From Flaccisagitta enflata (Eukaryota > Chaetognatha > Sagittoidea > Aphragmophora), in contig OZ231127.1 of assembly GCA_965153355.1 (NCBI GenBank), positions 56,110,001 through 56,174,000 on the forward strand: 64,000 nt of DNA, written 5' to 3'. The position numbers were made by a program, and so were the translations under genes. The notes under the pieces were generated by a model. It saw only the letters and a program-made list of their open reading frames with translations, was not told the origin of the DNA and ran no database searches. Below, piece by piece: positions 33,203-44,430 of the stretch; positions within the stretch are counted from its first letter, which is position 1; the number at the start of each line of letters is the position of its first letter.

Positions 33203-34381
33203 CAGGATACACGGCTACACGTACCAATTCACATGCGAGTGGCTAGAGGAAGCGATGCTATGGAAAAATGAATTTTGGCATTTGGGCAGGGGGGTGTAAA
33301 TCATAAGCTCGTTAACGCCGAGAACAGTAACTATGGCAAAAAAAAAAACCAAACAACTTTTGAAAGAGCAAAAACGTATGAAGATGTTGACCGATTTGCA
33401 TAAAATTTACAGTGAATGATAACCATGATTTGGACTATCTCTGGTTAAAATTTCATCAAAATCCCTTGAAAACTTTAGCCGTTATCACGTTTTTACTGAA
33501 GTAACCTCTTTTTTGGACTGCCAGAGATAACTTTTATCCTGAATAAAAATCGTACTATTTTTAGTAAAATTGGCATTGTGCAAAGAGTTTTTGGAGTTTT
33601 GTTATGATTTTTGAACTGCAGTCTGATGGTGCTATTTACTAATACTAGGCAAAATTCGCTTCTACTCAGATAAAGTCTAGTGGGGTAGATATTGGTTGAT
33701 TGTAAGCTTGCTCAGGATAAGAAATATTCTGCTACCTGTTAGAATATTTTTGCGATTTGGGGGACTAAAAATGCTTCAAATTTTACTGGAGATGGACCAT
33801 ATGTACAAAAGTTACCAGTTAAAAAATCATGATGATTGGTAAAAAACTGTAGCCTTAGCATTGATTTATAATTCAGGTTTCATTTTCATCTACTTTATTC
33901 TTAAAAACCATAAAAAAAGTTTAGGAAAACTTGCTGTTTCTGCTAAAATAATCTGAGTTTCGTAATGAAATTTTTACCACAGCCAGCTGACATTGTGGTC
34001 TACCTCCACTTCAAATTTCATCAAAATCGGACTAGATTTAGTACGGTTTTTTGAGATTTGTTTATTCATTCTTTTTAAATTCTTATGGGTGTACATGAAA
34101 TTTCTGATCATCTGACAAGCACTTTTCAAAAATCTATAATTCCCAAACTATTCATAGCAGGTCATTGATTTTTTTGGTGATGCTTAATGATACTAAAAAG
34201 TAACTTCAGTAAAAATTTCAGCTCACTGGGTGAATTTTCAAAGGATTTATGAGCAAAAGAAGTAACTGTTTGGTTTTTTTTTTGCCATAGTTAAGAGGGG
34301 AATGAACGGACCAACTGAAGAATATGCGGATGGACGGATGGACAGACCGACAAAACGGACTTGCTTAGCCCGCAGCCGAAA
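33203..34381 (-). repeat. HPE-2, decayed, interrupted by MITE-D
   Basis: 'caggatacacggctac' and 'gcatttgggcaggggg' at the left, 'ggacggatggacagaccgac' at the right. The 5' hairpin is degenerate. Confidence 0.55.
33328..34293. mobile_element. MITE-D, 966-bp element with inverted ends
   Basis: Ends AACTATGGCAAAAAAAAAA plus CCAAACA at the left and the inverse TGTTTGG plus TTTTTTTTTTGCCATAGTT at the right; TA-type flanks. The interior has no open transposase frame that I recognise. Only one copy in this window. Confidence 0.8.
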
Positions 34382-34537
34382 TTATAAAATGGTGGTGAGA
34401 GGATGGGTGAGCGAAAGGGCAGTTGGAGATTTTAGCTAGCGCAGTGGCAGCTCAAAAGTTTGCATGACACTCATTTATTACCGTGAACAAAAGAATCCTG
34501 CGCTGTTCACTGTCATTCTAGGCTTCGATTTTTAATT

Positions 34538-34735
34538 TCCGGCCGGATAGACTGGGCATGGGGCAATGATGAAGCAGATCATAAGGGCATTTGGACATTT
34601 GGATAGGTACAGTGAGGCAAAAATGCTCCGATACTTGGAAAATGCTTAAGTTTGATTTATTGACTGATGGACTGACCAATCAATGGATGGACCGACCAAC
34701 GGACCAACTGACGGACCTGAATGGCGCGGGGAAAC
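34538..34735 (-). repeat. HPE-2, decayed
   Basis: 'ccggccggatagactgggca', 'gcatttggacatttgg', 'ggaccgaccaacggacc'. The hairpins are lost. Confidence 0.5.
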
Positions 34736-35088
34736 AAACTTGAATCATTCCTCTTTGTTTTTTTCAAGTGTCGCGTGAGGTCAAGCGTTCAGGTTTTATG
34801 TCGATATGACTCTTTTCATTTCATGATTCTGATTCAATCAGACGGATTGAACTGTTTCATGAAAGACTAATTGAAGTGGGGGAGTGAGGGGTTGACCATG
34901 GGTTTCATATTGAACTATGTCCAGAATTCCGGATTGCAGGAGTTTAGATTTAGATGAGTAAAACTAAAGGGACTGTTCCTAGCCAAGCTATAGTCTTCTC
35001 CGTGACCTTTCTTGGGAGTCTAGCTTTCTAGATTGTGAGAATCTAGAAAGTATTTAACAAGAACCACGTTAGTACAATAACAGTCGTG
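34736..35088. other. no feature seen
   Basis: A near-repeat 'tctagctttctagattgtga' with 'atctagaaag' near 35020-35050 can pair. Otherwise nothing. Confidence 0.4.
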
Positions 35089-35089
35089 G

Positions 35090-35610
35090 ACAGGTACAGT
35101 GGTCCCAAAGGGCTGATGTTCTGTGGAACACAGGTGTGAATTTCCATGTGTCTGTACGCCTTTCCATCCATCGATCCATCGATCCATCCATCACCCCCTC
35201 CCTCTCCCAATGCCAGAGGTTAACTCTCTTAAGCCTGAAATCAGCCCTCCCAGATCTGAAATCAGCCTTTTCTAGCTTGAAATCAGCTTTTTCAGGCCTA
35301 AAATTAGCCCTCAAGCCTGAATTCAGCCTTATCATATCTGGAAACAGCGCCTCTATGAATAAAGCCCAAATCCGCGCCACTGTGGCCTAAGCTCAGGCCC
35401 TGGAGCTTTCAATGAGCTATCAGAGGCTTGATGAGGCCCATTCAGACCCTTCTACTCTCACCTTATCTCTGAATGTATGAAAATTCACCCCTGTGTTCTA
35501 CAGGACATCGGCCCTTTGTGGTTCCTGCCCTGTTTCACCCACAACCTTAAGACACTAATTGAGCAGGGCAACGGGCTGCTGACCATAAGTCATTCTCGGA
35601 TGACTAGTTG
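35090..35610. mobile_element. FBE copy 3 (foldback element)
   Basis: Left arm 'gtcccaaagggctgatgttc' to 'cacaggtgtgaatttccatg'; right arm from 35470 'gaaaattcacccctgtgttc' to 'ggacatcggccctttg'. Interior of 'gaaatcagccctcccagatc'-type units. The outer flank 'gagcagggcaacgggctgct' and 'ggatgactagt' matches FBE copy 2. Confidence 0.8.
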
Positions 35611-35635
35611 ATTTCTCCGTTATGGGCGGACAGAC

Positions 35636-35705
35636 GAGCAAACCTTGGGACGGACCGATGGATAGACACAGCCTCTTAGGAGTCGCTAGTCCGCGACTTT
35701 AAATT
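35636..35705 (-). repeat. HPE fragment, 5' end
   Basis: GTCGC-ggactagC-GAC-like end with 'ggacggaccgatggatagac'. It lies directly beside the FBE outer end. Confidence 0.55.
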
Positions 35706-35948
35706 TTGGTTAAAGGTGCTAAAGGGGATGGGATAGGCCAGAAACAACATTACGGGGTGGGATAGGCCAGAAGCAGCATGATGGGGTGGGATATGTCAGG
35801 AGGAGGTTGAAAGTTGAGGAAGCCAATAAATCTCCCGCTGGCACGACATAACACCCAATTTCTTGGTATCCAGTGAAATTTTCGGTATCGAGCCTCTGGT
35901 TCCTTCTACAGCTTACGTCATCCACATGAGGTTCTTTTTTCTTTCTGT

Positions 35949-36153
35949 TTTTTTAGTTGCGGACACGCAACTCTATAAGAGGCTTTGTCCGTCTGTCCGT
36001 CCGTCGGTCCGTGAGCACGAATCAAAAAGTGGGAAAATGAGCGTTTTAGCAGCTTTTTGTGTCTGTGTTGGAAGGGGGGTTGGGTGTCGATGGGGGTTGG
36101 CGGCCCCTGCCCACCCGTCCGCAACGATATTGTGACCCCACGTCACTTGTTTT
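35949..36153 (+). repeat. HPE-4, complete copy
   Basis: 5' hairpin GTTGCG-gaca-CGCAAC as in HPE-1, but a different body ('ggttgggtgtcgatgggggt') and 3' hairpin GTGAC-cccac-GTCAC before TTGTTTT. Distal partner GTCCGCAAC. Confidence 0.88.
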
Positions 36154-36626
36154 CTTTCTGTTTTTATGAGAAGCGAACAAAGTGGTATTGCGGCGATGAT
36201 CCAAAAATAAGCAAGTACCCTTCGCCAAACGAGCGAACACATCTATCAAAATCTTATCAAATTGTAATAAGAACTGTTAGAATAATGTATCTTTACGGAG
36301 GTGTTAGGACTTACGCCTCTAGTCAGCGATGTGACTTGGAGTTGGATAATAACCAATGGGATAATCAACTAACCATCATCTAGATGAATTTAGCCCAGCG
36401 TCTTTTATAGATGTGGGCGAGATGAAAGCGTCTGAAGTCTGAACACAGAAGGCAGTGAGGCACGAGTGAATAACAAGCATGGCGCGGTGCTGACAGGAGA
36501 GAAGAAAGAGAGAGATCAACAATTTGAAGGGGAGACGATTCATAAAACACAAAATTTCAAAGAAGCGATAAAAGTTAAGTCCTGACACTTTGAAAACGAC
36601 CTCGCTTGATGGAAACCTCATACGCT
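36154..36626. other. no feature seen
   Basis: Mixed composition, no supported exon. Confidence 0.4.
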
Positions 36627-37083
36627 TTTTAGTTGCGTGCTACGCGACTCTACAAGCTTCTCTTCGTTTTGTCGGTCGGTTGGTTGTTCCAGCCGTAAGT
36701 CACATACCGTATTTTTTCTAATTAGCGCCCCGGGCGCTTTTGAAATTGAAATATAATTTTTCCTTTCAACCCTCCAATTAGCGCCCCTTTTGTATTGTAA
36801 ATGAACTGTCATTCAGTCTATCTTTTTCATGAATAGCTATCAAAATATTGAATTTGAATCAAAATGGAGATATTCCTTGCGCACATCTGTTCAAAAGTCA
36901 GTGAAAATGATACACTAAAAAAAAAAGTGCTAATTGAAGGGGGCGCTAAATGGAAGAAGTACGGTAATTCATTTGGTTAGTTCATTTGTTTTAGGTTTTA
37001 CCGATTTTGGTTGGTGTTATTGCTCATCTGCTCGTGCCCTTCGGCACACAACTAAGAGTGTCGTGAATCCGGCCTTGTTTTTC
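36627..37083 (+). repeat. HPE-2 interrupted by MITE-A
   Basis: 5' part TTTTTAGTTGCGTGCTACGC and 3' part 'gtgaatccggccttgttttt' surround the MITE at 36705-36966. Confidence 0.75.
36705..36966. mobile_element. MITE-A copy 3
   Basis: Opposite orientation to copies 1 and 2: 'gcgccccgggcgc' is now at the left. Ends CCGTATTTTTTCTAATTAGC and 'gaagaagtacgg', TA flanks. More diverged than the other two. Confidence 0.82.
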
Positions 37084-37146
37084 TTCAAGGCTGCTTCCTT
37101 TCCAAGGATATTCAACGGGAGAATAAGAAAACAAGGAAAGACTTAC

Positions 37147-37310
<164 letters not shown>

Positions 37311-37319
37311 AGACAGACA

Positions 37320-38986
37320 ACCATACAGAGATAGAAAGACAGAATGATGGATAATGTTAGAGACAGCCCTCTTTATTTTGTTTTTCTTCTGGGTAGCAAG
37401 ATTTTGCCCTGCAAATTTTCCTCGGCTTCTACATAATTAAGAGGGCTGGTCACATTGAGACAGAAATGCAGTTGCGCTTCACTAGAGCGGATGTGAAAGG
37501 ACTGAGCAAAATTATATGGTCTGCCTCATTGCTTATATAGAAATAACTACCAAATCCCTTGTGGCACTGCAAGTTCCATGCCTCAAAAGCAGGCATGCCC
37601 TAATAGGGGCTGCGCTCTAGTGGTGCTCCACTTTAGGTGGATACAAACACTGTCAGCTCTGAGAACAGTAATAGGTACCTGACATAATCATAATAATGGG
37701 AGAGCGGGTTTACATCTCACAAAAGTGTCTTGCCTTTTTAAGTTGGCGAAAAAGCGAAAAAAAAACGTCGTAGGCGATTTTTTGCTCATACCGTGTTCCG
37801 ATTTATTTTTCAGAATGTGATAAAACATAGATTTTCCCAAGAAATACATACAGATATCACTCTAATTGTTAGAATTTGATTCAAACATGTAGTTCCTGGC
37901 CTGCTAACGAACTTTTTTACGATCCGCCGTTTTCATTATCCTGCGCCAACTCTTTCATTGGATCCTTCATACGTTCCTGGTCAAGAATCAGGAATGCGGG
38001 TGGCAGTGAAGCTTTTTATGGCGCTCAGAGGGCTAGGGGTGTCACTATTCCGCAAAAAAGACAAATGTCATGCCAAAATAACCTGCGAATGATGATCAGA
38101 AGATGATGCAGATTCACACATTTCCGTAATACGTGTATTTGAGGCAACCATTAAACAAATCATTAAACGAAAGCATTCGTAGAACTTTTTGCCTTGATTA
38201 AGATACATAAATGAATCAGAAAAGAAAAGAAAAAAAAACTCGGGAAGACGGATGTAAAGACAACTAGTGTCGAAATCTAGGCTGTCTCTCTCTGGAAGTC
38301 GTTTGTCTGATACAAGTAAGTTTACAAATGCATGCGTTGAATCAACTTTCTGACGTTGGTTAAGTGCGATAAAGATGGCCAATCTTTGGCAATTTGCTTG
38401 GGTAATTTATCAGCTTTTGTCCAAAGAAACGATTTCTAGGTAGCTGACAAAAGCATGTGAAAACAAGCCAAAAAGCCAACAAACAATTTCGAAAAAAGGC
38501 TGAAGCAAAGCAAGCAAATTGGAAATGGCTACTCAGCCTAATCAGGCTTATGGGAGCTTCGCAAACCTTGACTCTTGCGGTACAATGATGCGTCCCCTTC
38601 GTGACTCTGTCAAGGAATGGTTTGAGGCAGCATTGTATCATGGAAATTATATGTGTGGATTCATTCAAAACGTGTGGGGGTATGGGACAAAGTAAACAAA
38701 TACTGTATAGCTTTTCAAAATGCGTAATCGACTTAAAAATGCAACTGAAGACTGAGACTGATATCAGTGAGACACAGGCTTGTCTGAGACTATACTGTGC
38801 AACAGTTGAATAAAAGCAGCCGTTGAGTGAATGGACAGTAACCCGGAAGTTCCGCCGGAATTGACTGCGAATCTGGTGGCAAAGAAAGAAACTAAGGTAT
38901 TTGCAGTCTCTTCGTAGTCTTCTTAGAGTTACTGGTACATACATATATGGTCAGAATCGGGAGCGGTATGACGCGTTGTGACTAAG

Positions 38987-38990
<4 letters not shown>
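37320..38990. other. no supported gene
   Basis: Single-copy-looking DNA. A 194-codon frame on the - strand (38360-38944) is Cys/Phe/Leu-rich with no recognisable domain and could be chance. Near 38580-38600, 'ggtacaatgatgcgtcc' resembles the HPE-5 3' region. Confidence 0.4.
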
Positions 38991-38991
<1 letters not shown>

Positions 38992-39017
<26 letters not shown>

Positions 39018-39042
39018 CACACACACACACGCACACGCACAC
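38992..39042. repeat. (GA)n(CA)n microsatellite
   Basis: Short compound run. Confidence 0.93.
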
Positions 39043-39075
39043 ACACGTTTTAACCCCCCCCTCTTGTTTCATCTT

Positions 39076-39330
39076 CAAAACAAGGCTACGTTATAGCCAG
39101 TACAGCAGTATGTATGAATAATGAATGAATGAATGTTTCTTTGAAATGAACGTCTTGGGTGATTGAATAAATGTATCTAGGAATGAATAAGCGATTGACT
39201 GGTTATGAAAATGGGAAGGCATGACAGGTAGCAAGAATGAAGGAAGACGTCAGAATCGTCCGTTTTTCGCAGTTTTATGTTTGTGTGATAGACTAACCGA
39301 CCAACAGACCACCGGACTGATATGGCCTCT
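39076..39330 (-). repeat. HPE-7, partly decayed variant
   Basis: Right-hand (3') hairpin on the - strand is GGCTA-taacg-TAGCC followed by TTGTTTT, a stem unlike other variants. The 'gaccgaccaacagaccaccg' tract lies at 39295-39320. The middle contains GAAT units. Confidence 0.5.
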
Positions 39331-39654
39331 GGAAACTGGAAGTAAAGGTCACGGGGATAAGAGGACACCAATCACACGAAATACACTGACACAAAAATAC
39401 AGACAAGGAATGGGGAGAAAATGGCTACAGATCAAGACAGAAACCAGAAGAAGCAAGGCCGGATAAAAGACAAGACAGTACGCCTGGCGTTGTTAGTTCT
39501 TAGACCTATCCCTAGCTCTATCCCCTAGCCCTATCCCAAGCTCTATGAGTCTTATCCCAAGCTCTACCGGAATATTATAATGAATGAAATGATAAGGAAT
39601 ATGATATTATGAATGATGAATGAGATGAGTTTTAAAGCAATTGCAAACATTTTT

Positions 39655-39735
39655 TGCGATTTTTCACTCAAGCGTGATTGACCGACCAACTGACCAAGAG
39701 AGCCTCTTATATAGGTGCTTTGGCACATAAAAAGC
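39655..39735 (-). repeat. HPE-3 fragment, 5' end
   Basis: On the - strand TTTTTATGTGCCAAAGCACC then TATATAAGAGG and a short GGTCGGTC tract; stem GTGC-caaa-GCAC. Confidence 0.65.
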
Positions 39736-39794
39736 AAAAGAGGTAGAGAAATCATGTGGGAAATGTACACTATAGAGGAGAAGAGAAAGGGAAA

Positions 39795-39996
39795 CTAGGA
39801 ACGTGGGGTCACAATATTGTTGCGGATGTTGGGTAGGGACACCAAACCTCTATCCATCCCCCTTCCCCCTCCACCCCCCTACTCACACTGTATCTCACGC
39901 TTTCCAACTTATGCGTACTGTACCAACGGACTGACGGATGGACGAATGGATCAATGTGATAAAGCCGTATAGAGTCGCTGGGCCACGACCAAAAAG
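39795..39996 (-). repeat. HPE-4, degraded
   Basis: 'acgtggggtcacaatattgt' with GCGGATG at the 3' end, and 'gtcgctgggccacgac' at the 5' end. Confidence 0.7.
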
Positions 39997-40731
39997 AAAG
40001 AGTGAAAAAGTGGGTGCGTTTTTGTTCGCACGTGCAGACACGTTTGCGCGATTCTTTGCCCGCGGCGATTGGAAATGGAAATTACGTGTCTTCAGCCAGC
40101 GGAGGAAAAGATGTCACATTCGTCCTGGGGCCAGTAGGAGACGTCACATTCACACTGGAAGCCGCGCTTTTCTAGCTTCCCACGGTGACGGAGCCGGGAA
40201 AAGCAGCCTTGGGCTGATAAAGGGGAGATATAGAACTCAATGCCACCACGTGTTTGAAATACCATGATGGACAACTGAAGTATTCTGTATCAGTATGTAT
40301 AACAAGGACGCTGATGAACAGGGTTGGGGGGCCGCTCATAAACCCAAACGGACACATGTAGACTGATCATTTACAAGGAAAATGTGTACTACACTCGTTT
40401 GGAAAAAAGTCGAAGAGACGAAGTCCCTTCGGTCTTTTTGAGTCCTGCAGAGAAAAACGGATTTCCCTTTGTTTTATGAAGCGTTTGAGAAAAATGATGC
40501 ATTTTTCGGGCAGAATGGGACTACGCATGAAATAAATAGCTAAGAAAGAGCTAATTCTCCTCTTTCAGATGACGCCAAGCAGAATTCTGTGCGATTGATA
40601 GTTTTGGAGCTATGATTTTTTAAATCATTTTATATTTTTTTGCATTTTGTGCATTTTTCCCAAAAACAAGGAATCGAGTTAGTTGAAGTCTATTTGAACT
40701 TTGAAATGTCCCAGGTGACATCAGCAAAAAC
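39997..40731. other. no supported gene
   Basis: 40020-40270 is CG-richer with a 109-codon + frame (39938-40267), without recognisable domains or splice signals. Confidence 0.35.
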
Positions 40732-41003
40732 TCGTTTCACTGCAGGAGCTTAGGATTGGGGTGCTACCCTATACTTCCACAATTTTTTAGGTCAAGCGTT
40801 TTTTAAGTTTTGAAGCAGAAGAAAAGACAGAAAATAATTGTTGACGGTTTCCTTGGTAAGCTCTTTTTGCGCTCTTTTTCTTCATTTTTTTCGGCAGACT
40901 TTTCTATGTATAGTTTTCTTAAAAACTCATGGAAGAGCTATGTTTACCAAAAAAGTTGAGGCTCAGAATGCCATGGAAACCACCGGCCAAAACTATCTCC
41001 AAT
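40732..41003 (+). repeat. dispersed repeat F, copy 1
   Basis: Diverged direct copy at 44894-45122. Shared words: 'gtttcactgcaggagcttag', 'gcgctctttttc', 'cggcagacttttcta', 'atagttttcttaaaaac', 'cagaatgccatggaaa'. Function unknown; no open frame spans it. Confidence 0.8.
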
Positions 41004-41049
41004 GTGATGGTGCATCCTGGCAGCACAGTCACTCTCTCATTTCAACTCT

Positions 41050-41440
41050 GGACGCTATGAGAGGCTTTGTCCGTCAGTCCATCCATTGGTCTGTTGGGTG
41101 GAAGGTGGTGGTTATGGGTGGATATAGTTGAGATAGGCCTAGGAGCTTGATAGGTGGCCAATTAGGGCCAGTGTGAGGGTGGAAGGTGGTGGTTATGGGT
41201 GGATATAGTTGAGATAGGCCTAGGAGCTTGATAGGTGGCCAATTAGGGCCAGTGTGAGGGTGGAAGGTGGTGGTTATGGGTGGATATAGTTGAGATAGGC
41301 CTAGGAGCTTGATAGGTGGCCAATTAGGGCCAGTGTGAGGGTGGAAGGTGGTGGTTATGGGTGGATATAGTTGAGATAGGCCTAGGAGCTTGATAGGTGG
41401 CCAATTAGGGCCAGTGTGGTCCGTCTGTCCATCCAACAAC
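41050..41440. repeat. 81-bp minisatellite, four identical copies, inside an HPE remnant
   Basis: Four units start at 41101, 41182, 41263 and 41344. I see no difference between them. The flanks are HPE tract sequence ('gaggctttgtccgtcagtcc' and 'gtccgtctgtccatcc'). Because 81 is a multiple of three, the - strand gives a repeated 27-residue frame, which I treat as a by-product. Confidence 0.92.
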
Positions 41441-41487
41441 CAGACAACCAGACAGAAAACAATCACAAGAAATTCCAAAACCTCACA

Positions 41488-41529
41488 CTTACGACTTTTT
41501 TCCTACGGCGAGAGCCGCCTTTATTGGTA
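41488..41529 (+). repeat. short conserved block with GGC-gaga-GCC stem
   Basis: CTTACGACTTTTTTCC then GGCGAGAGCCGCCTTTATTG. The same block, with few changes, occurs at 59676-59718 in different surroundings. Confidence 0.7.
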
Positions 41530-41904
41530 CATTAACCGTTACACAAAAAAAATAAATAAATAAAGAGAATTTAATTCTTAAAATTGCTTTGTTTTTATTC
41601 TTTTTCATCCAAAGTATGAAGTTTTTTGGAGTGAATTTACCAAAGTTTTGTAGAAACAGGAAAACTCTTTTCGGCTGTGAAATAAAGAGGAAAATGGAGT
41701 TATTTAGTCCAAAGAAAAAATACTGCTGAGTTCATTGAGTGCGCCCGTTTTTAAGTAAGAGACTGAAGCTCCTGTGTTTGAAGTCAGAGATCGGAGCTAG
41801 AGACTGAAGCTCCTTGTCTGTAGTCGGGGACCAAAGCTTCTCTGTTTAAAGTAAGAGAAGCAGTAAGGCCAAAGACCACAAAAACATAGGGAAAAAAAAC
41901 ACGG
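41530..41904. other. no gene; 'gagactgaagctcc' repeats
   Basis: Three imperfect 'agagactgaagctcct' units at 41755-41850. Otherwise AT-rich. Confidence 0.45.
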
Positions 41905-41988
41905 AGCGACTGACAGACGGAGCGACGGAGCGACCAACAGATGGACAGACAAGGCGGGGTGTAGAGTCGCGTGGCACGCGACTAAAAA
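41905..41988 (-). repeat. HPE-2 fragment, 5' end
   Basis: Perfect stem GTCGCGTG-g-CACGCGAC followed on the + strand by TAAAAA; body absent. Confidence 0.75.
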
Positions 41989-42109
41989 TCCGCCTGCTGT
42001 GGATAATGAAACTGACAAATGACCAAACATTGAAAGCAAACAAAGCGAAGGAATATTCATGATGAGGCTTTGAGAGAGAGCAAAGCCGATTAACTAATTG
42101 TGATGATTG

Positions 42110-42330
42110 AGGCGCGCTGAACCACGAGGATAAAAACGTAGTTCCCGAAGGCAACGGTGGTGGTGACGGCGATGGCCATGAAGGCGAATTGACAATGGCA
42201 GCGGCAGAGGCGACAGAGACAGTGGCGGAGTCAGTGGCAGAGGTGGCGGCACCATTGGCGGCAGAATGGGTAACAAATCCGTTGGTGGCGGAGGCAGCGG
42301 TGGCGGCAACGGCGATTCAAATCCAGTCTG
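42110..42330 (+). other. GGC/AGC-rich stretch, possible Gly-rich coding remnant
   Basis: One + frame from about 42180 to 42328 gives a Gly/Ser/Arg-rich peptide reminiscent of the 7760 exon in style. No splice sites or start codon fit convincingly. It may be a trinucleotide-like minisatellite. Confidence 0.3.
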
Positions 42331-42436
42331 ACGTCTGTGTGTTGTGGGCTTTGAGTCGACATGTTTTGCGTGTTGGCATTAAGTCGATGTTATAAATCGG
42401 TACCAAATTGATGTGGCGTAGGTCGGTCTAACCTTT

Positions 42437-42692
42437 TGCAACTCTTTGAGTCTTTGTCTGTCCATTGGTCTGGCTAACTATCCGTCCATTCGCCAATCCC
42501 TCCTTCCCTCTGTACATTCGCCTGTCCGTCCGTCCGCCCATTAGTCCGTTTGCATGTTTGAGTGGTAAGTGCAAAAAAGCGCATTCATGATGCTGCAGTT
42601 GTGATTGTATGTGAGTGTGTGTGTGTAATAGCGTGGATGGAGGTTGTTTGCCCCTGCCCAACCGTCCGTGATAATATAGTGATATTGTTTAT
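42437..42692 (+). repeat. HPE-4, variant 3' hairpin
   Basis: Tract of GTCCGTCC/GTCCATT, body with 'gtggatggaggttgtttgcc', 'gcccaaccgtccg', then AATAT-agtg-ATATT running into GTTT. The stem is AT-only here. Confidence 0.72.
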
Positions 42693-42966
42693 TCCAATTT
42701 TCCATGTGAGAAAACATCGCGTTGGACTTTGTGAGTTTTGTGTGACTTGTCTTATTGAATTTATGCTCCATCAAACTGCCCACCAATGTATTGGCGGGGC
42801 CGCATTTTAGAGATACTGTTCCATCAAATGCCAAAAGGTGATCTCATTAACTTCTTTAAGTTCTGCATATTGCATGATGCTTTTTGGAACTGATCAAATC
42901 ATGGGATGGGCCGGGATTTTTGTCTTAATAAAAAAAAAACTCCTCGCAAAGACCTTGTGAAGACCT

Positions 42967-43178
42967 TACAAGTAACCTTGGGTTATGATATTGTCGCGGT
43001 CGGGTAGGCAGGGGCGTACAATTTCCCCCCCCCCCCTCTACACACACACGCACTTAACGCTTCACGAACCTGCAGTAATCTAATGCGCGATTTCGCACAT
43101 TCTGATTCGATACGTGAAAGGACCAACGGCCCAATGAATGATAAAACCTCTTATAGAGTCATGAGTCGGCGACTAAAA
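42967..43178 (-). repeat. HPE-4, variant hairpins
   Basis: 3' side: ACAAG, TAACC-ttg-GGTTA, then 'gatattgtcgcggtcgggta'. 5' side: 'cctcttatagagtcatgagt' then CGGCGACTAAAAA. The body has a C-run. Confidence 0.75.
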
Positions 43179-43319
43179 AGTACAATATATATATATATAT
43201 ATATTAATAACGGATCAACCGATGGACCTACCGACAGCATATTATGGAATGGCTTACCCGTGGTTGTAAATGTCTATGAAGTCAACAATTTGTTCTGTTG
43301 GCGCATTCATAACGTCATA

Positions 43320-43531
43320 TTTTTAGTTGCGGACGTACACGCCTATAAGAAACTGTGTTGGTTTGTTGGTCCGTTGGTTTGTTGACACGAGTAGGAAAGA
43401 GGGAAATTAAGCGTTTTAGGTGCTCTTTGGGTATGCATGTGTATGGGGGGGGGGGGGGGGAATGTGGATAGGGGTTGGACGCCCTTGCCCACCCGTCCGC
43501 AATGATACTGTGACCCCGCGTCACATGTTCT
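43320..43531 (+). repeat. HPE-4, complete copy
   Basis: TTTTTAGTTGCGGACGTACACGC, (GTTGGTCC)n, a G-run in the body, GTCCGCAA, then GTGAC-cccgc-GTCAC and ATGTTC. Confidence 0.82.
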
Positions 43532-43834
43532 TTTCACTCAGCTTTTTCCTCAATGAATGCCTTCTCGACAATCGTTCTATCATTCCATTCGTAGGTGTTC
43601 ACTAAATCAATTAGGTAAAAAAAAAGATGCTAATATCAATGAGCTTCCTTTAGTGACTGTGTCGATTGTAAAGTGATAGCATACATTTGTCATGTAGTTT
43701 GTAGTGTAGATGTTCTCTCTGATTATTTTTTTTCCTTTTCCTTTTTTTCATTAGGGTGACTTTTTTTTTCATGAACATGATTGGGGGAGCAAGCGGAGTA
43801 AGCGAGGTAGGAAAAAGAAAATTCAAAAGAAAAG

Positions 43835-43842
43835 AGAGAGAG

Positions 43843-43897
<55 letters not shown>

Positions 43898-43904
43898 CAG
43901 AGAC

Positions 43905-43935
<31 letters not shown>

Positions 43936-43940
43936 AAAGG
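43835..43940. repeat. (GA)n / (GAGACA)n microsatellite
   Basis: GA run with an inner block of GAGACA units. Confidence 0.95.
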
Positions 43941-44029
43941 GAAAAATAGAAAGATGTATGGACGGGCGGCAGTAAAGGAAATTTTGAATTCATTTTAATA
44001 TCATTACGAATTAAGATGTTGTTTCCTTA

Positions 44030-44329
44030 ATGGCGCAGAAGGAGGTACTCGTCATAGTCGGAGACGGAAAAGAATCAGGTGAAAGAATGACGACGACGAT
44101 GGCGGAAGCGTCGGAGATGGTGGCGGCAGGGGCAGCTGAATCGGAGGAAGGAGCGACGGCAGCGGCAGCGGCAGCCACAGCAGCTACATTAGGAAGAACC
44201 GTAGCGATAATGACAGATGGTGAGGAAGTGGGTAAAAAGATAACGGCAGATGCCCTGAAAGAAGACCAGATCCACTCCCTGCAAAAGGAAGAGAACTCGA
44301 GTTCAGGTGTGGAAGGAAACGGCAGCTAA
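44030..44329 (+). CDS. hypothetical 99-codon ORF, Ala/Glu-rich
   Basis: An ATG-started frame with complete stop, Ala-rich middle and acidic ends, beginning MAQKEVLVIVGDG. It lies between two GA microsatellites. The Ala run comes from a GCA/GCG repeat, so openness is partly compositional. No domain, splice site or promoter is recognisable. It could equally be non-coding. Confidence 0.25.
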   Translation: MAQKEVLVIVGDGKESGERMTTTMAEASEMVAAGAAESEEGATAAAAAATAATLGRTVAIMTDGEEVGKKITADALKEDQIHSLQKEENSSSGVEGNGS

Positions 44330-44358
44330 TGAACGTTTCACGTTATCAGCTTCCCGCG

Positions 44359-44364
<6 letters not shown>

Positions 44365-44428
<64 letters not shown>
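44365..44428. repeat. (GA)n microsatellite
   Basis: Pure GA run. Confidence 0.96.

Positions 44429-44430
<2 letters not shown>

Noticed and set aside
38360-38944. 194-codon - strand open frame
   Set aside because: No domain, no repeat or splice support, and a frame of this length is expected about once by chance in a window of this size.
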